Source: Selenomonadales bacterium
GTDB taxonomy: Bacteria; Bacillota; UBA994
Assembly (NCBI GenBank): GCA_018335585.1
Contig: JAGXRZ010000020.1
Span: 62,001-126,000 of the forward strand
Length of the DNA stretch: 64,000 bases
Direction: 5' to 3'
Part shown: positions 25,823 through 33,953 of the stretch, in pieces
How the letters are laid out: the number at the start of each line of letters is the position of its first letter
Numbering within the stretch: the first letter of the stretch is position 1
Translations under genes and position numbers: made by a program
The notes under the pieces: generated by a model
What the model saw: only the letters and a program-made list of their open reading frames with translations
Told to the model about the DNA's origin: nothing
Database searches by the model: none

Positions 25823-26703
25823 TTAGGGTTCTCCTCTCTAGCCAAAACACGCGTCGGTATAATAAGGCCTAGTCGGCTGACTGCGAGCCCGAGACAGCGC
25901 GAGCCTGCAAACACGGCAAACTCCCCTGCCGGCAAGTCTGCCATGGCAATGCGTTGCCCACACAAAAATCTTGCCCCGGCAGCCTCATCAACTACTACTC
26001 TGGGAAAGGACTGCAAGAAGTTCTCAATCGCAGTAATATGCTGGGCCGGAGCGCACTTAAAGTCGCCTAGGGTGACGCTGTCCCTAAGTTCAAAGGGGCC
26101 GCTCTTGGTGCGCGTAAGTCTTCCCATACACGCGGCAACGCCTAGATTCGCGCCGATGTCTCGGCAGAGGGAGCGTATATATGTGCCCTTAGAGCAAGAT
26201 ACTCTGAGTTTCGCTATGCGCCTAGTTCCGTCCTCATACCACGCTAGCATATCTATGCGACGGATTTCGACCCGGCGGCGTTCGCGCGCAATCTCCAAAC
26301 CTTGCCGAGCCAAATCGACCAGTTTGCGCCCCTCTACTTTTATCGCCGAGAACATGGGTGGCTCCTGCCAAATCTCCCCGACAAAACGCGGCAGCAGCGC
26401 TGTCAGATGGAACTCGGTTAGGTGACTAGCATCATCCGTCGCTACGACAGCACCAAAAATGTCCCACGTAGCGGTGGCCACGCCTAGTATGAGCTCTGCT
26501 TCATACTCTTTGACATCCCCTTCGACAAAGGAGATAAGCCGCGTAGCTTTCCCTACAGCTAGCGGCAGTACGCCCTCGGCATCAGGGTCAAGCGTGCCCA
26601 TGTGACCGATTCTCCGTAGTCCAAGTATGCGCCGCACCTGAGCTACAGCGTCGTGTGAGGTCATGCCTGCCTCTTTATATAAATTAATGAAGCCATCAAC
26701 CAC
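25816..26703 (-). CDS. truB: tRNA pseudouridine(55) synthase
   Basis: Makes the universal pseudouridine 55 in the tRNA T-loop. The 295-residue protein has family motifs at the N-terminus (INLYKEAGMTSHDAV), the catalytic Asp in MGTLDPDAEGVLPLAVGKATRL, and the Arg/Leu-rich SCSKGTYIRSLCRDIG; a PUA-like tail follows. GTG at 26703 overlaps the nrnA stop by 8 bp and has only a weak SD, implying coupled translation. It overlaps ribF by 7 bp. Confidence 0.96.
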   Translation of the reverse strand: MVDGFINLYKEAGMTSHDAVAQVRRILGLRRIGHMGTLDPDAEGVLPLAVGKATRLISFVEGDVKEYEAELILGVATATWDIFGAVVATDDASHLTEFHLTALLPRFVGEIWQEPPMFSAIKVEGRKLVDLARQGLEIARERRRVEIRRIDMLAWYEDGTRRIAKLRVSCSKGTYIRSLCRDIGANLGVAACMGRLTRTKSGPFELRDSVTLGDFKCAPAQHITAIENFLQSFPRVVVDEAAGARFLCGQRIAMADLPAGEFAVFAGSRCLGLAVSRLGLIIPTRVLAREENPKC

Positions 26704-27703
26704 AGGAGAGCACCTGTTTCACCGCTGCGAGTACGGCAGCGCGGACATCCGATATGGGCAAGTGCAGGGTGCATCCAGCCGCATTGGGGTGGCCCCCTCC
26801 GCCAAAGCTGACCGCGACGACCGAGACATCGCAGTTGCCACGCGAGCGCAGGCTGACCTTAGTTATGCCAGCCTGTACGGCGCGCAGGAGCACGGCGATT
26901 TGTGTCCCCGGCACGGCCCGCGCATAATCAATCATCCCTTCCATCTCTGTATCGTCTACGCCGCAGCGCGAGAAAACAGCAAAGGGAATTTCCATCACCG
27001 TTACCCTACCATCGCACTCCTGCGTCAGAGTGGAGAGAGCCTCGCGCAAAAGGCAGAGCTCGGAGAGCGTTTTGCGTTCTAGGCAGTACTCGACAATTAA
27101 GCGCAGGTCGGCACCGGCATCGAGTAGCTTAGCCGCGTCGCGCAGTACCGTAGGGGACGTATTGCCGTGGCGAAAGAAGCCCGAATCAGTGGCTAACGCG
27201 GTATAGAGGCAAGTAGCTGCCTCCGGCATGACAACCCAGCCCGCCCGCTCAGCCAAGGTAAGGACTTGTTGCCCGACAGCTGCGAAGCGCGGGTCTACCC
27301 ACGCTGTGCCCAGCGTTCCTTGATTTGACTGGTGATGGTCGATGTTAATGAGCACAACGCCGCCGCGGGCCTCCTCATGGTCTTCCCTGCGTAGGAAGGA
27401 CTCGTTAAAGCCGGTACGGCGCACATCCGTACAGTCCATGACCACGACTACGTCCCAATGAGTCGGGAAGTCTTTGGTTTCGGTAATCACTGCACCTACA
27501 CCGGGCAGAAAGCCGTAGCGCGCCGGGACTTTCTCCACCGAGACGACGTGGGCGTTCACACCTTGCCCCCTGAGCAGGTGCCCTAAACCTAGGCAAGACC
27601 CTAATGAATCACCGTCAGCCGAGACGTGTCCCACCAAAAGGACTCCCCGCGACGCCGACAACTGAGCAATAATCGTGTCGAGCAGAGCACTATTTACCGC
27701 CAC
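26696..27703 (-). CDS. nrnA: DHH/DHHA1 phosphoesterase (NrnA-type oligoribonuclease / pAp phosphatase)
   Basis: A 335-residue protein with the DHH-family metal motifs GHVSADGDSLGS near the N-terminus, VVMDCTDVRRTG, INIDHHQSN, and the DHHA1 signature GGGGHPNAAGC at the C-terminus. NrnA degrades very short RNAs and dephosphorylates 3'-phosphoadenosine 5'-phosphate. The ORF opens at 27742, but GTG at 27703 has AAGGA 8 nt upstream and gives a normal N-terminus; it overlaps the end of rbfA by 14 bp. The rbfA-nrnA-truB order is common in Clostridia. Confidence 0.92.
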   Translation of the reverse strand: MAVNSALLDTIIAQLSASRGVLLVGHVSADGDSLGSCLGLGHLLRGQGVNAHVVSVEKVPARYGFLPGVGAVITETKDFPTHWDVVVVMDCTDVRRTGFNESFLRREDHEEARGGVVLINIDHHQSNQGTLGTAWVDPRFAAVGQQVLTLAERAGWVVMPEAATCLYTALATDSGFFRHGNTSPTVLRDAAKLLDAGADLRLIVEYCLERKTLSELCLLREALSTLTQECDGRVTVMEIPFAVFSRCGVDDTEMEGMIDYARAVPGTQIAVLLRAVQAGITKVSLRSRGNCDVSVVAVSFGGGGHPNAAGCTLHLPISDVRAAVLAAVKQVLSCG

Positions 27704-28037
27704 GTTCAATGTCCTTAAGCAGCTTGTTGATGTGGGCTCCATGCGCTAGCGAATCATCTAGGCGGAAGATTATCTCGGGGGTGAAGCGAAGCTCCACGCG
27801 CCTCCCTACTTCGGAGCGGATGTAACCACTCGCACTCTCGAGCGCTTTCTCTGTTTCGGACTTTTCTTCTTCGGTCCCTAACACCGAAACGAAGACCTTG
27901 AGATGCCTTAAGTCGCCGGATAATTCTACGCTGGTGATCGACGCAAAGCCGATTCTTGGGTCTTTCATCTCGCGTAAAATGTCGCTGATTGCTTCTTTGA
28001 GCAGCGTTTTGATGCGCTCCCGCCGATACTGAGACAC
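27690..28037 (-). CDS. rbfA: ribosome-binding factor A
   Basis: Cold-shock and 30S maturation factor with a KH-like fold, acting on the 5' end of 16S rRNA. The 115-residue product begins with family-typical SQYRRERIKTLLKEAISDIL and contains MKDPRIGFASITSVELSGDL and the FRLDDSLAHGAHINKLL tail. An in-frame extension back to 28127 makes a longer ORF, but GTG at 28037 has a clear GGGAGGAA 6-8 nt upstream and fits the family length. The upstream extension looks like remains of a ylxP gene. Confidence 0.95.
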   Translation of the reverse strand: MSQYRRERIKTLLKEAISDILREMKDPRIGFASITSVELSGDLRHLKVFVSVLGTEEEKSETEKALESASGYIRSEVGRRVELRFTPEIIFRLDDSLAHGAHINKLLKDIERGGK

Positions 28038-28059
28038 AGAAATTCCTCCCTTTGACTGA

Positions 28060-28127
28060 CTACAGCAGCTCCCGCTCTGCGCTGACGACCAGGCCGGTAG
28101 CACCAACGCCCCTACGCGGTAGTTCAT
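28060..28127 (-). pseudogene. possible remnant of ylxP (DUF503) between infB and rbfA
   Basis: The infB stop overlaps an ATG (ATGA), the usual infB-ylxP coupling. The following codons read [11 protein letters not shown], resembling the VGxLxLxLP start of DUF503 proteins. The frame then runs into rbfA without an SLKxKR motif, and another frame shows a short VVSAERELL end with a stop at 28060-28062. An internal deletion of ylxP would explain this. The match is short, so it could be chance. Confidence 0.3.
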
Positions 28128-30406
28128 TTAACCTCAACTTGCTCCTTGGCAAAGGCTTCGATAATGTCGCCTTCTTTCACATCGCCATAGCCTTCTATGC
28201 CGATGCCGCATTCAAACCCCGCCAGCACCTCGCGGGCGTCATCCTTGAACCGCTTAAGTGAGCTGATTTTCCCCTCATGCACGATAACCCCTCCGCGCAC
28301 CAGACGAACACTGCTTTGGCGCGTAATCTTGCCTTCGGTGACCATGCAGCCGGCGATTGTCCCCACATCTGAGACCTTAAACGTTGCGCGGACTTGTGCC
28401 TGTCCGACGACGACTTCGCGAAAAACGGGAGCTAGCATGCCCTTAAGCGCGGCTGTGAGGTCATCGATAATCTCGTAGATGATGCGGTAAAAGCGCATGT
28501 CTACCTGTTCCTGCTCCGCAACACGGCGGGCGTTAGCGTCCGGGCGCACGTTAAACCCAATGACTATAGCATCTGATGCTTTCGCCAGAATGACGTCGCT
28601 CTCATTTACCGGTCCAACTCCAGTGTGGATTACCTTGATTTCGACTTCCTTGTTGCTAAGCTTCTCAATTGCAGGTCTCAGCGCCTCCACGGAGCCCTGC
28701 ACGTCGCCCTTGATGATGAGTTTGAGGTCTTTGTTTTGGCCGGACTGCACGCGCTTGAAGAAGTCGTCGAGGTTGGCGCGCTGCACCGGACGCTGCTCAG
28801 CTAGTTTCTTAGCCTCTGCATTCGCAATCGCCAAACTCCGGGCGGTGCGCTCATCTTTAACCACCTTAAACTCGTCACCTGCATGTGGGGGCATTGACAA
28901 CCCTTGTATCTCCAGTGGGGTGGATGGACCGGCCTTCTTAAGCCTCTTCCCTTTGTCGCTGACCATGGCGCGAACTCGGCCAAAGCAAGTGCCGGCAACT
29001 ACCGAATCGCCGATGCTCAACGTGCCCCGCTGCACAAGTACGGTAGCCACAGGCCCTTTACCTTTATCTACGTGCGCCTCGATGACCACGCCGCGCGCGG
29101 AGCGATTAGGGTTAGCGCGCAACTCAAGCACTTCTGCCACGGTTAAGACCGCAGCCAAGAGATTGTCAATCCCTAGGCGTTGCAGTGCAGAGACCTCTAC
29201 GAAAATGTTCTCTCCGCCCCACTCCTCAGGTACAATACCGTATTCGGTTAACTGCTGCTTAATCTTTTCTACATTAGCGCCCGGTTTGTCTACCTTGTTG
29301 ACGGCGACTAATATTGGCACCTGCGCCGCTTTAGCGTGATTAAGTGCTTCGACGGTCTGAGGCATTACCCCGTCGTCTGCCGCAACTACGAGTATGGCGA
29401 CGTCTGTAACCTTAGCCCCGCGGGCGCGCATTTGTGTAAACGCCTCATGTCCCGGCGTGTCCAAGAAGACTACCTTGGCGTCACCGACATCGACCTGATA
29501 AGCCCCAATATGCTGCGTGATGCCCCCGGCCTCGGAAGCGGTGACATTCGTACGGCGAATGGCGTCTAACAGCGAGGTCTTGCCGTGGTCAACATGTCCC
29601 ATGACTGTGACTACAGGGAAACGCGGCAGCAAGCTTTCAGGGGCGTCGATTTCCTCTAGTTCCTCCGCGCTTTGTGCCGGGGCGATAACCTCTAGCTTAA
29701 GGCCAAGTAAATCTGCGACAATCTCCAATGTGTCTAGGTCTAGCTGCTGATTAATGTTGGCCATCATTCCGACTTCTAAGAGGCGCTTGAGAATCTCACC
29801 GACCGGTCTGCCGGAGAGCTTGGAGAATTCCCCTACCGTCATCGGCCCTTCAATCTTTAGCGAAAGAGCCCCCTGCTGTTGCGCAGCTTGGGGTACAGGC
29901 CGGTTGCGCCGGTTGGCTGCACCAAGCTTCTTGTCCACAATGGAAGATTCGGGCTCCTGAAAGCGTTTGTCTCTGCCACGCTCGACTACGACCTTGCCGG
30001 GGCTTCTGTTGTCGGTGGCAGGCTTCGCCGGTGCGCCAGCCGAAGTTTTTGCCGGTGCCGCGGGAGGCTTTGGCGCGACAGGCGGACGCGGGGCATGGCG
30101 CGGAGCGTGTGCGGCTGTGCGCACGCTTTCTGCTGCCGCGGGACGCGCTGCCACCTCGCTTGGGGGAGTGGGTTCCGGTGGTGTCTCGGCGGCTGCCACA
30201 GGCGGCAGTGGCGCCGTCTTTTTCGCGCCCTGCGGTCGCTTCTTACGTTGCTTCGTAATTACCTCACGGATAATGCCGGCCACCTGAGTATCAATCATAC
30301 TCATGGGATTAGAAATGTTAAGGTTAAGATCCCGCAGCGCTTCCACTAGCTTTTCCGCAGGTATCTGAAGCTCTTCTGCTAACTCAAAAACTCTGATTTT
30401 AGACAC
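28124..30406 (-). CDS. infB: translation initiation factor IF-2
   Basis: GTPase that brings initiator tRNA to the ribosome. The 760-residue protein has an N-terminal IF2_N helix domain ([18 protein letters not shown]), an Ala/Pro-rich linker (about 55-150), a second IF2_N-type domain, then the G domain with [32 protein letters not shown] and NKVDKPGAN, and C-terminal beta-barrel domains. GTG at 30406 has GGAGG 8 nt upstream and overlaps ylxQ by 8 bp. It sits in the conserved nusA-ylxR-ylxQ-infB-rbfA order. Confidence 0.98.
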   Translation of the reverse strand: MSKIRVFELAEELQIPAEKLVEALRDLNLNISNPMSMIDTQVAGIIREVITKQRKKRPQGAKKTAPLPPVAAAETPPEPTPPSEVAARPAAAESVRTAAHAPRHAPRPPVAPKPPAAPAKTSAGAPAKPATDNRSPGKVVVERGRDKRFQEPESSIVDKKLGAANRRNRPVPQAAQQQGALSLKIEGPMTVGEFSKLSGRPVGEILKRLLEVGMMANINQQLDLDTLEIVADLLGLKLEVIAPAQSAEELEEIDAPESLLPRFPVVTVMGHVDHGKTSLLDAIRRTNVTASEAGGITQHIGAYQVDVGDAKVVFLDTPGHEAFTQMRARGAKVTDVAILVVAADDGVMPQTVEALNHAKAAQVPILVAVNKVDKPGANVEKIKQQLTEYGIVPEEWGGENIFVEVSALQRLGIDNLLAAVLTVAEVLELRANPNRSARGVVIEAHVDKGKGPVATVLVQRGTLSIGDSVVAGTCFGRVRAMVSDKGKRLKKAGPSTPLEIQGLSMPPHAGDEFKVVKDERTARSLAIANAEAKKLAEQRPVQRANLDDFFKRVQSGQNKDLKLIIKGDVQGSVEALRPAIEKLSNKEVEIKVIHTGVGPVNESDVILAKASDAIVIGFNVRPDANARRVAEQEQVDMRFYRIIYEIIDDLTAALKGMLAPVFREVVVGQAQVRATFKVSDVGTIAGCMVTEGKITRQSSVRLVRGGVIVHEGKISSLKRFKDDAREVLAGFECGIGIEGYGDVKEGDIIEAFAKEQVEVK

Positions 30407-30722
30407 TTATCCCACCTCCAGTTTCTTGGCTCATGCTCCACAGCCTTTGCGCAAAGCCCGCATCTGTGACTATTAGCGCCGCGCGGGGGCTCTTGCCAAT
30501 TGCGTTTCCTAGCGCTATCTTTGACGGTACGGCGACAATTTTAATGCCTCTACTGCGCGCCCGAGCGGTATACGCGAGCTTTACTTCGTCTGCAGCGTCT
30601 TCCGCCAGAACGATAAGCTTTGCCTGCCCCTTCTCCATAGCCTGCTCGCAGGCCACAGCGCCACTGCGAACAGCGTGAGCCCGTTTCGCTAAGCCTAGCA
30701 TGTGCATAAACCGCTCAGACAC
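30399..30722 (-). CDS. ylxQ: L7Ae-family RNA-binding protein YlxQ
   Basis: A 107-residue ribosomal L7Ae/L30e/S12e/Gadd45-fold protein, related to kink-turn-binding proteins; its RNA target in bacteria is uncertain. The pattern MLGLAKRAHAVRSGAVAC and LIVLAEDAADEVKLAY is typical. GTG at 30722 overlaps the rnpM end by 8 bp and has AGGGAGA about 9 nt upstream. The position between ylxR and infB is conserved in Bacillota. Confidence 0.92.
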   Translation of the reverse strand: MSERFMHMLGLAKRAHAVRSGAVACEQAMEKGQAKLIVLAEDAADEVKLAYTARARSRGIKIVAVPSKIALGNAIGKSPRAALIVTDAGFAQRLWSMSQETGGGISV

Positions 30723-30981
30723 TTAGCAGTCTCTCCCTGATCTTGGCAACTACTTCAGCCGGGATATCTGTCTCTAAACCCGTCTTTAGACGACCGGCTT
30801 TAAGCGCCGCCTCCAAGCAGCTTGGGCTTGGACAGACGTATACTCCCCGACCGGACTTCTTCCCGGTGGTGTCTAGGTCAACCGCGCCCGAGGGGTCTCG
30901 CACAATGCGCACTAGCTCGCGCTTGGCCTTGACAGTGCGGCAACCCACACAAGTGCGCTCCGGCACATGTTTGTGTTTCAC
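30715..30981 (-). CDS. rnpM: YlxR/RnpM family RNA-binding protein
   Basis: An 88-residue DUF448 (YlxR) protein; the Bacillus homologue modulates RNase P. Motifs seen are RTCVGCRTVKAKRELVRIV, the DTTGKKSGRGVYVC loop and a C-terminal basic helix (CLEAALKAGRL). The Cys pairs CVGC and CPSPSC are kept. The ORF opens at 30990, but GGGAG is 8 nt from GTG at 30981, right after the nusA stop. Confidence 0.93.
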   Translation of the reverse strand: MKHKHVPERTCVGCRTVKAKRELVRIVRDPSGAVDLDTTGKKSGRGVYVCPSPSCLEAALKAGRLKTGLETDIPAEVVAKIRERLLSV

Positions 30982-30986
30982 AACGC

Positions 30987-32036
30987 TCACTCCCGAAAGC
31001 GCATGTTTGCAGCTTGGCTCTCGCTTTTGATGTCTATCTTCCAGCCCGTCAGTTTGGCGGCGAGACGGGCATTCTGACCTTCCTTGCCGATAGCCAAGGA
31101 AAGTTGGTAGTCAGGGACAATGACGCTGGCGACTTTCGTCGTTTCATCTATGTCTACACGGCTTACTTTAGCGGGACTTAAGGCCTGCGTGACGTACTCA
31201 CGCGGGTCAGTCCTAAACTCTACAACATCTATCTTCTCATTTCCCAGTTCACCGACAATTGCCTGAATCCGCATGCCCCTAGGACCCACACACGCCCCCA
31301 CCGGGTCGATGTTCTCGTCGCGGGCAAAAACAGCAATCTTGCTGCGGCTACCCGCCTCGCGCGCCACCGAACGCAACTCGACGGAGCCGTCATGAATCTC
31401 TGGGACTTCAAGTTCCAGCAGGCGCTTAAGCAAGCCGGGGTGACTCCGCGACACTGTCACTTGCGGTCCCTTTGTAGTCTTGCGCACCTCTACGACATAG
31501 GTCTTTAAGCGCTGTCCCGGGCGGTATACTTCGCCAGGCACTTGCTCAGACTGGGGCAAGAGGGCCTCTACTTTACCTAAATCGATGATGACATTGCGGT
31601 CTACCCGCTGGACGACACCAGTGACGATATCGCATTCGCGGTTGGTAAACTCCTGATAAATCATGCCTCGCTCGGCTTCGCGAATGCGTTGTACGACAAT
31701 CTGTTTAGCGGTCTGTGCGGCTACGCGGCCAAAATTGCGCGGCGTAACTTTCGTTTCGCAGACATCACCTAGCAGATACGAGGGGTTGATGCTCTTGGCC
31801 TCATCAATGTGCATCTCGGAGTTTGGGTCCTTTACTTCGCTGACGATACGGCGCAACGAGTAAACCGAGACTTCGCCTGTATCCCTATCGATGGTGACAC
31901 GTACATTGCCGCTGCCGCCGAAGTTCTTCTTATATGCAGACAGCAAAGCGGTTTCAAGTGCGTCGAATAGAATGCTTTTGTCTAACTGCTTTTCGCGTGC
32001 TAGTTGCGCGATGGCCTCAATGAATTCAGCGTTCAC
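30987..32036 (-). CDS. nusA: transcription termination/antitermination factor NusA
   Basis: RNA-polymerase-associated elongation and termination factor. The 349-residue protein has the N-terminal RNAP-binding domain, an S1 domain (about 135-200; CDIVTGVVQRVDRNVIIDLG) and two KH domains (DPVGACVGPRGMRIQAI and LAIGKEGQNARLAAKLTGW). It lacks the acidic C-terminal repeats of proteobacterial NusA, as is normal for Bacillota. The start is GTG at 32036 with a weak, distant SD. It lies 15 nt after rimP and probably controls its own operon through the leader hairpin upstream of rimP. Confidence 0.97.
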   Translation of the reverse strand: MNAEFIEAIAQLAREKQLDKSILFDALETALLSAYKKNFGGSGNVRVTIDRDTGEVSVYSLRRIVSEVKDPNSEMHIDEAKSINPSYLLGDVCETKVTPRNFGRVAAQTAKQIVVQRIREAERGMIYQEFTNRECDIVTGVVQRVDRNVIIDLGKVEALLPQSEQVPGEVYRPGQRLKTYVVEVRKTTKGPQVTVSRSHPGLLKRLLELEVPEIHDGSVELRSVAREAGSRSKIAVFARDENIDPVGACVGPRGMRIQAIVGELGNEKIDVVEFRTDPREYVTQALSPAKVSRVDIDETTKVASVIVPDYQLSLAIGKEGQNARLAAKLTGWKIDIKSESQAANMRFRE

Positions 32037-32051
32037 TTTTATTTCTCGTCC

Positions 32052-32513
32052 TCACTTTACACTAAACTCAAGTTTGCACTTCTTTATGTTCTCGATAGGA
32101 ATCGATAGCATGTCGCCGCTATCACAGGCTAGGAGTACCTCTGGCCCCGCGGTTCCGCTGAGTACGCCTGTGTGCTCATGGCGTTCGCGCATAGCCTCAC
32201 GTAGAACTACTTTGGCCCGTCGACCCTTGAAGATATCGTACTCCTGCTTGCGTTTAAGCACGCGGTCAAGTCCCGGAGAGGCAACCTCAAGCGTGTAGCC
32301 TGTCAACTCGCTGACCGAGTCAAGTACAGGCTCTAAGGCCTCTGCCACACGCTCGCAGTCACTAAAGCCTACCCGCCCCTCGTCGGTGCGAGCGACATAC
32401 ACGGCAAGCGTCCTCCTCCTGGCGGGAACCCATTCTACGTCTACAAGTGCCAGACCTAAGCCCTCTACCACCGGCCCGCACAGGTCATACAGACGTTCTG
32501 CAAGCAGCTCCAT
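32052..32513 (-). CDS. rimP: ribosome maturation factor RimP
   Basis: 30S assembly factor of 153 residues. It shows the family core ALVDVEWVPARRRTLAVYV, DCERVAEALEPVLD and YTLEVASPGLDRVLKRKQEY, ending in the SH3-like C-terminal domain. The ORF can be read back to 32582 across the leader, but AAGGAG is 8 nt from ATG at 32513 and gives the family N-terminus MELLAERLYDL. It is the first gene of the operon and has a strong promoter and a leader hairpin. Confidence 0.96.
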   Translation of the reverse strand: MELLAERLYDLCGPVVEGLGLALVDVEWVPARRRTLAVYVARTDEGRVGFSDCERVAEALEPVLDSVSELTGYTLEVASPGLDRVLKRKQEYDIFKGRRAKVVLREAMRERHEHTGVLSGTAGPEVLLACDSGDMLSIPIENIKKCKLEFSVK

Positions 32514-32541
32514 ACCTGACACTCCTTTAACAGCTTCACTT

Positions 32542-32573
32542 CGATAAAGTAAAGAGTGGGAAGGACCCACTCT
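32542..32573 (-). promoter_or_regulatory. rimP leader hairpin (candidate NusA-responsive attenuator)
   Basis: Perfect 8-bp stem AGAGTGGG / CCCACTCT with a 5-nt loop, followed on the minus strand by TTTACTTTATC, an interrupted T-tract. It lies between the promoter and the rimP start, only a few nt after the predicted start point. In Bacillus the rimP-nusA operon is autoregulated by NusA-stimulated termination at a weak leader terminator. This hairpin fits that role, but a 5' stabilising stem is also possible. Confidence 0.6.
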
Positions 32574-32584
32574 CTGCCGCAAAG

Positions 32585-32613
32585 ATTATATCAAATGCCT
32601 ATCGGCTGTGCAA
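32585..32613 (-). promoter_or_regulatory. rimP-nusA-infB operon SigA promoter
   Basis: A -35 TTGCAC (32608-32613), 17 bp, then an extended -10 TGA-TATAAT (the hexamer at 32585-32590). It lies in the gap between the MgtC-like gene and rimP and faces rimP. The perfect -10 and the TG extension make it one of the clearest promoters in the window. Confidence 0.85.
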
Positions 32614-32626
32614 GAAAAGTTCTGCT

Positions 32627-33298
32627 TTACTTGTCTAGCTCGCACACAGTGTGAACACCCGGCAGCGCCGCTAAGTCGGCCATGGCCTCGGCCACGGCCA
32701 TGCCTTTAGGCAGCTTTAGCTCCAAGCGAACCTGCACATTACCGTCCGCCACATCTGCCCGGTCGATAGTAATGTTACGCACGCTGATATTCTTCCCGCC
32801 TAGTGCGGCGCCGATGCGCCCTAGCTGTCCGGGCTGATCTAGCGTGACTACGCCCATCTTCACATAACTAGCAGGGTTAATCCAGCCACGCTCGAGGTGA
32901 AAGAAGACGCCAAGCGTCAGATAAACCAAGACGGTAGCTGCCACCGCGCTCAGGTAAAACCCCGCACCACATGCCAAGCCGATGCCGGCTACAACCCAGA
33001 GCGACGCGGCCGTAGTCAGTCCGCGGATACTAGCTCCCTCACGCATAATTGTCCCGGCGCCTAGAAAGCCGATGCCAGAAACCACTTGTGCGGCGAGACG
33101 CCCAGGGTCATAGGGCTGACCGAACTCCTGAAACCCGTACATGGAAAGCAGCATAATCAGGGCTGCGCCAAGGGCCACCAGTACATGCGTGCGAAATCCG
33201 GCGGGTCGATTCAGGCCCTCGCGCTGTAACCCAATCGCGCCCCCTAAGATGCACGCCAACGTAAGCCGAAAGACCAAGCTTAATGCGGGTATCGACAC
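32627..33298 (-). CDS. MgtC/SapB family membrane protein
   Basis: A 223-residue protein with about five transmembrane helices over residues 1-140. It has the family motifs GGAIGLQREGLNRPAGFRTH near the N-terminus and GIGFLGAGTIMREG in the middle, plus a C-terminal ACT-like cytoplasmic domain (about 145-223). MgtC proteins affect magnesium homeostasis and membrane ATPase activity; the exact role here is unknown. GTG at 33298 has AAGGGGG 8 nt upstream and overlaps the glycosyltransferase stop, so the two are coupled. Together they occupy the place where proS and polC are usually found. Confidence 0.9.
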   Translation of the reverse strand: MSIPALSLVFRLTLACILGGAIGLQREGLNRPAGFRTHVLVALGAALIMLLSMYGFQEFGQPYDPGRLAAQVVSGIGFLGAGTIMREGASIRGLTTAASLWVVAGIGLACGAGFYLSAVAATVLVYLTLGVFFHLERGWINPASYVKMGVVTLDQPGQLGRIGAALGGKNISVRNITIDRADVADGNVQVRLELKLPKGMAVAEAMADLAALPGVHTVCELDK

Positions 33299-33939
33299 CT
33301 AGAACGCCCCCTTATGAATATGAGTGCGCGTAGAATGTGCCAGTACATCCTGAGGCGTGAGGCTAAGCCACGCCACAGACCTAATTTCTCTTCTTTCATG
33401 ACCTGGGTGACGTCATTTAGTGGCACGGTGCGGGTTGCAGTGTCGGATTCACGTAGGTAACGGGTTAGGGCAATCTCTACTCCCCACCCCGTATCGGCGA
33501 AGTTTGGCGCGCCACTTAACACGGCACGGGTCATGGCACGCTGCCCCGAAAGAAAAGGTGCAACCCTTTGGGCTAGATCTGTCATCAGGCGACCGCTGCC
33601 AAAAACTCCTAAGGTCGAGGCGACTTCACCTTGGAGAATCGGTTTGAGCAGGCTTTCCACGTGAGCAGGCATCAACCCGACCAAGTCGGCGTCTAAGAAC
33701 AGCACAACATCGGCGTCAGTGTGTGCAAACCCCACGAGCATGGCTCCGCCTTTGCCTCGGTTAGGTGAAAGCTCTATGGTACGCGCCCCGGCACTAGAAG
33801 CCTCACCGGCAGTGTTGTCGGTTGAGCCGTCACTTACCACGACTACTTCGTCGACTAGCGCGCACTGCTTAGCGGCTTGTACTACGCTGCCTACTGTACG
33901 CTCCTCGTTATATGCCGGTATTATCACCGCAACTTTAAT
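33280..33939 (-). CDS. family 2 glycosyltransferase (probable AUU start)
   Basis: A GT-A fold glycosyltransferase of about 219 residues. It has the nucleotide-binding start KVAVIIPAYNEERTVG, VVVSDGSTDNT, and the DVVLFLDADLVG metal motif. It resembles glucosyl-3-phosphoglycerate synthase- or dolichyl-phosphate-type enzymes, but the acceptor cannot be told. The only upstream standard start (TTG at 34035) is deep inside ispG without an SD, and GTG at 33927 would cut the first strand. A perfect AAGGAGG is spaced 8 nt from ATT at 33939, which I take as the start. The end overlaps the MgtC-like gene. Confidence 0.82.
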   Translation of the reverse strand: MKVAVIIPAYNEERTVGSVVQAAKQCALVDEVVVVSDGSTDNTAGEASSAGARTIELSPNRGKGGAMLVGFAHTDADVVLFLDADLVGLMPAHVESLLKPILQGEVASTLGVFGSGRLMTDLAQRVAPFLSGQRAMTRAVLSGAPNFADTGWGVEIALTRYLRESDTATRTVPLNDVTQVMKEEKLGLWRGLASRLRMYWHILRALIFIRGRSRCRYPH

Positions 33940-33953
33940 AGGTGCCGCCTCCT

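Noticed and set aside
28497-29339. 280-codon open frame on the + strand opposite infB
   Set aside because: It is Ser/Thr-rich, has no recognisable domain or SD, and lies entirely antisense to the conserved IF-2 GTPase domain. It is a by-product of GC-rich codon use.
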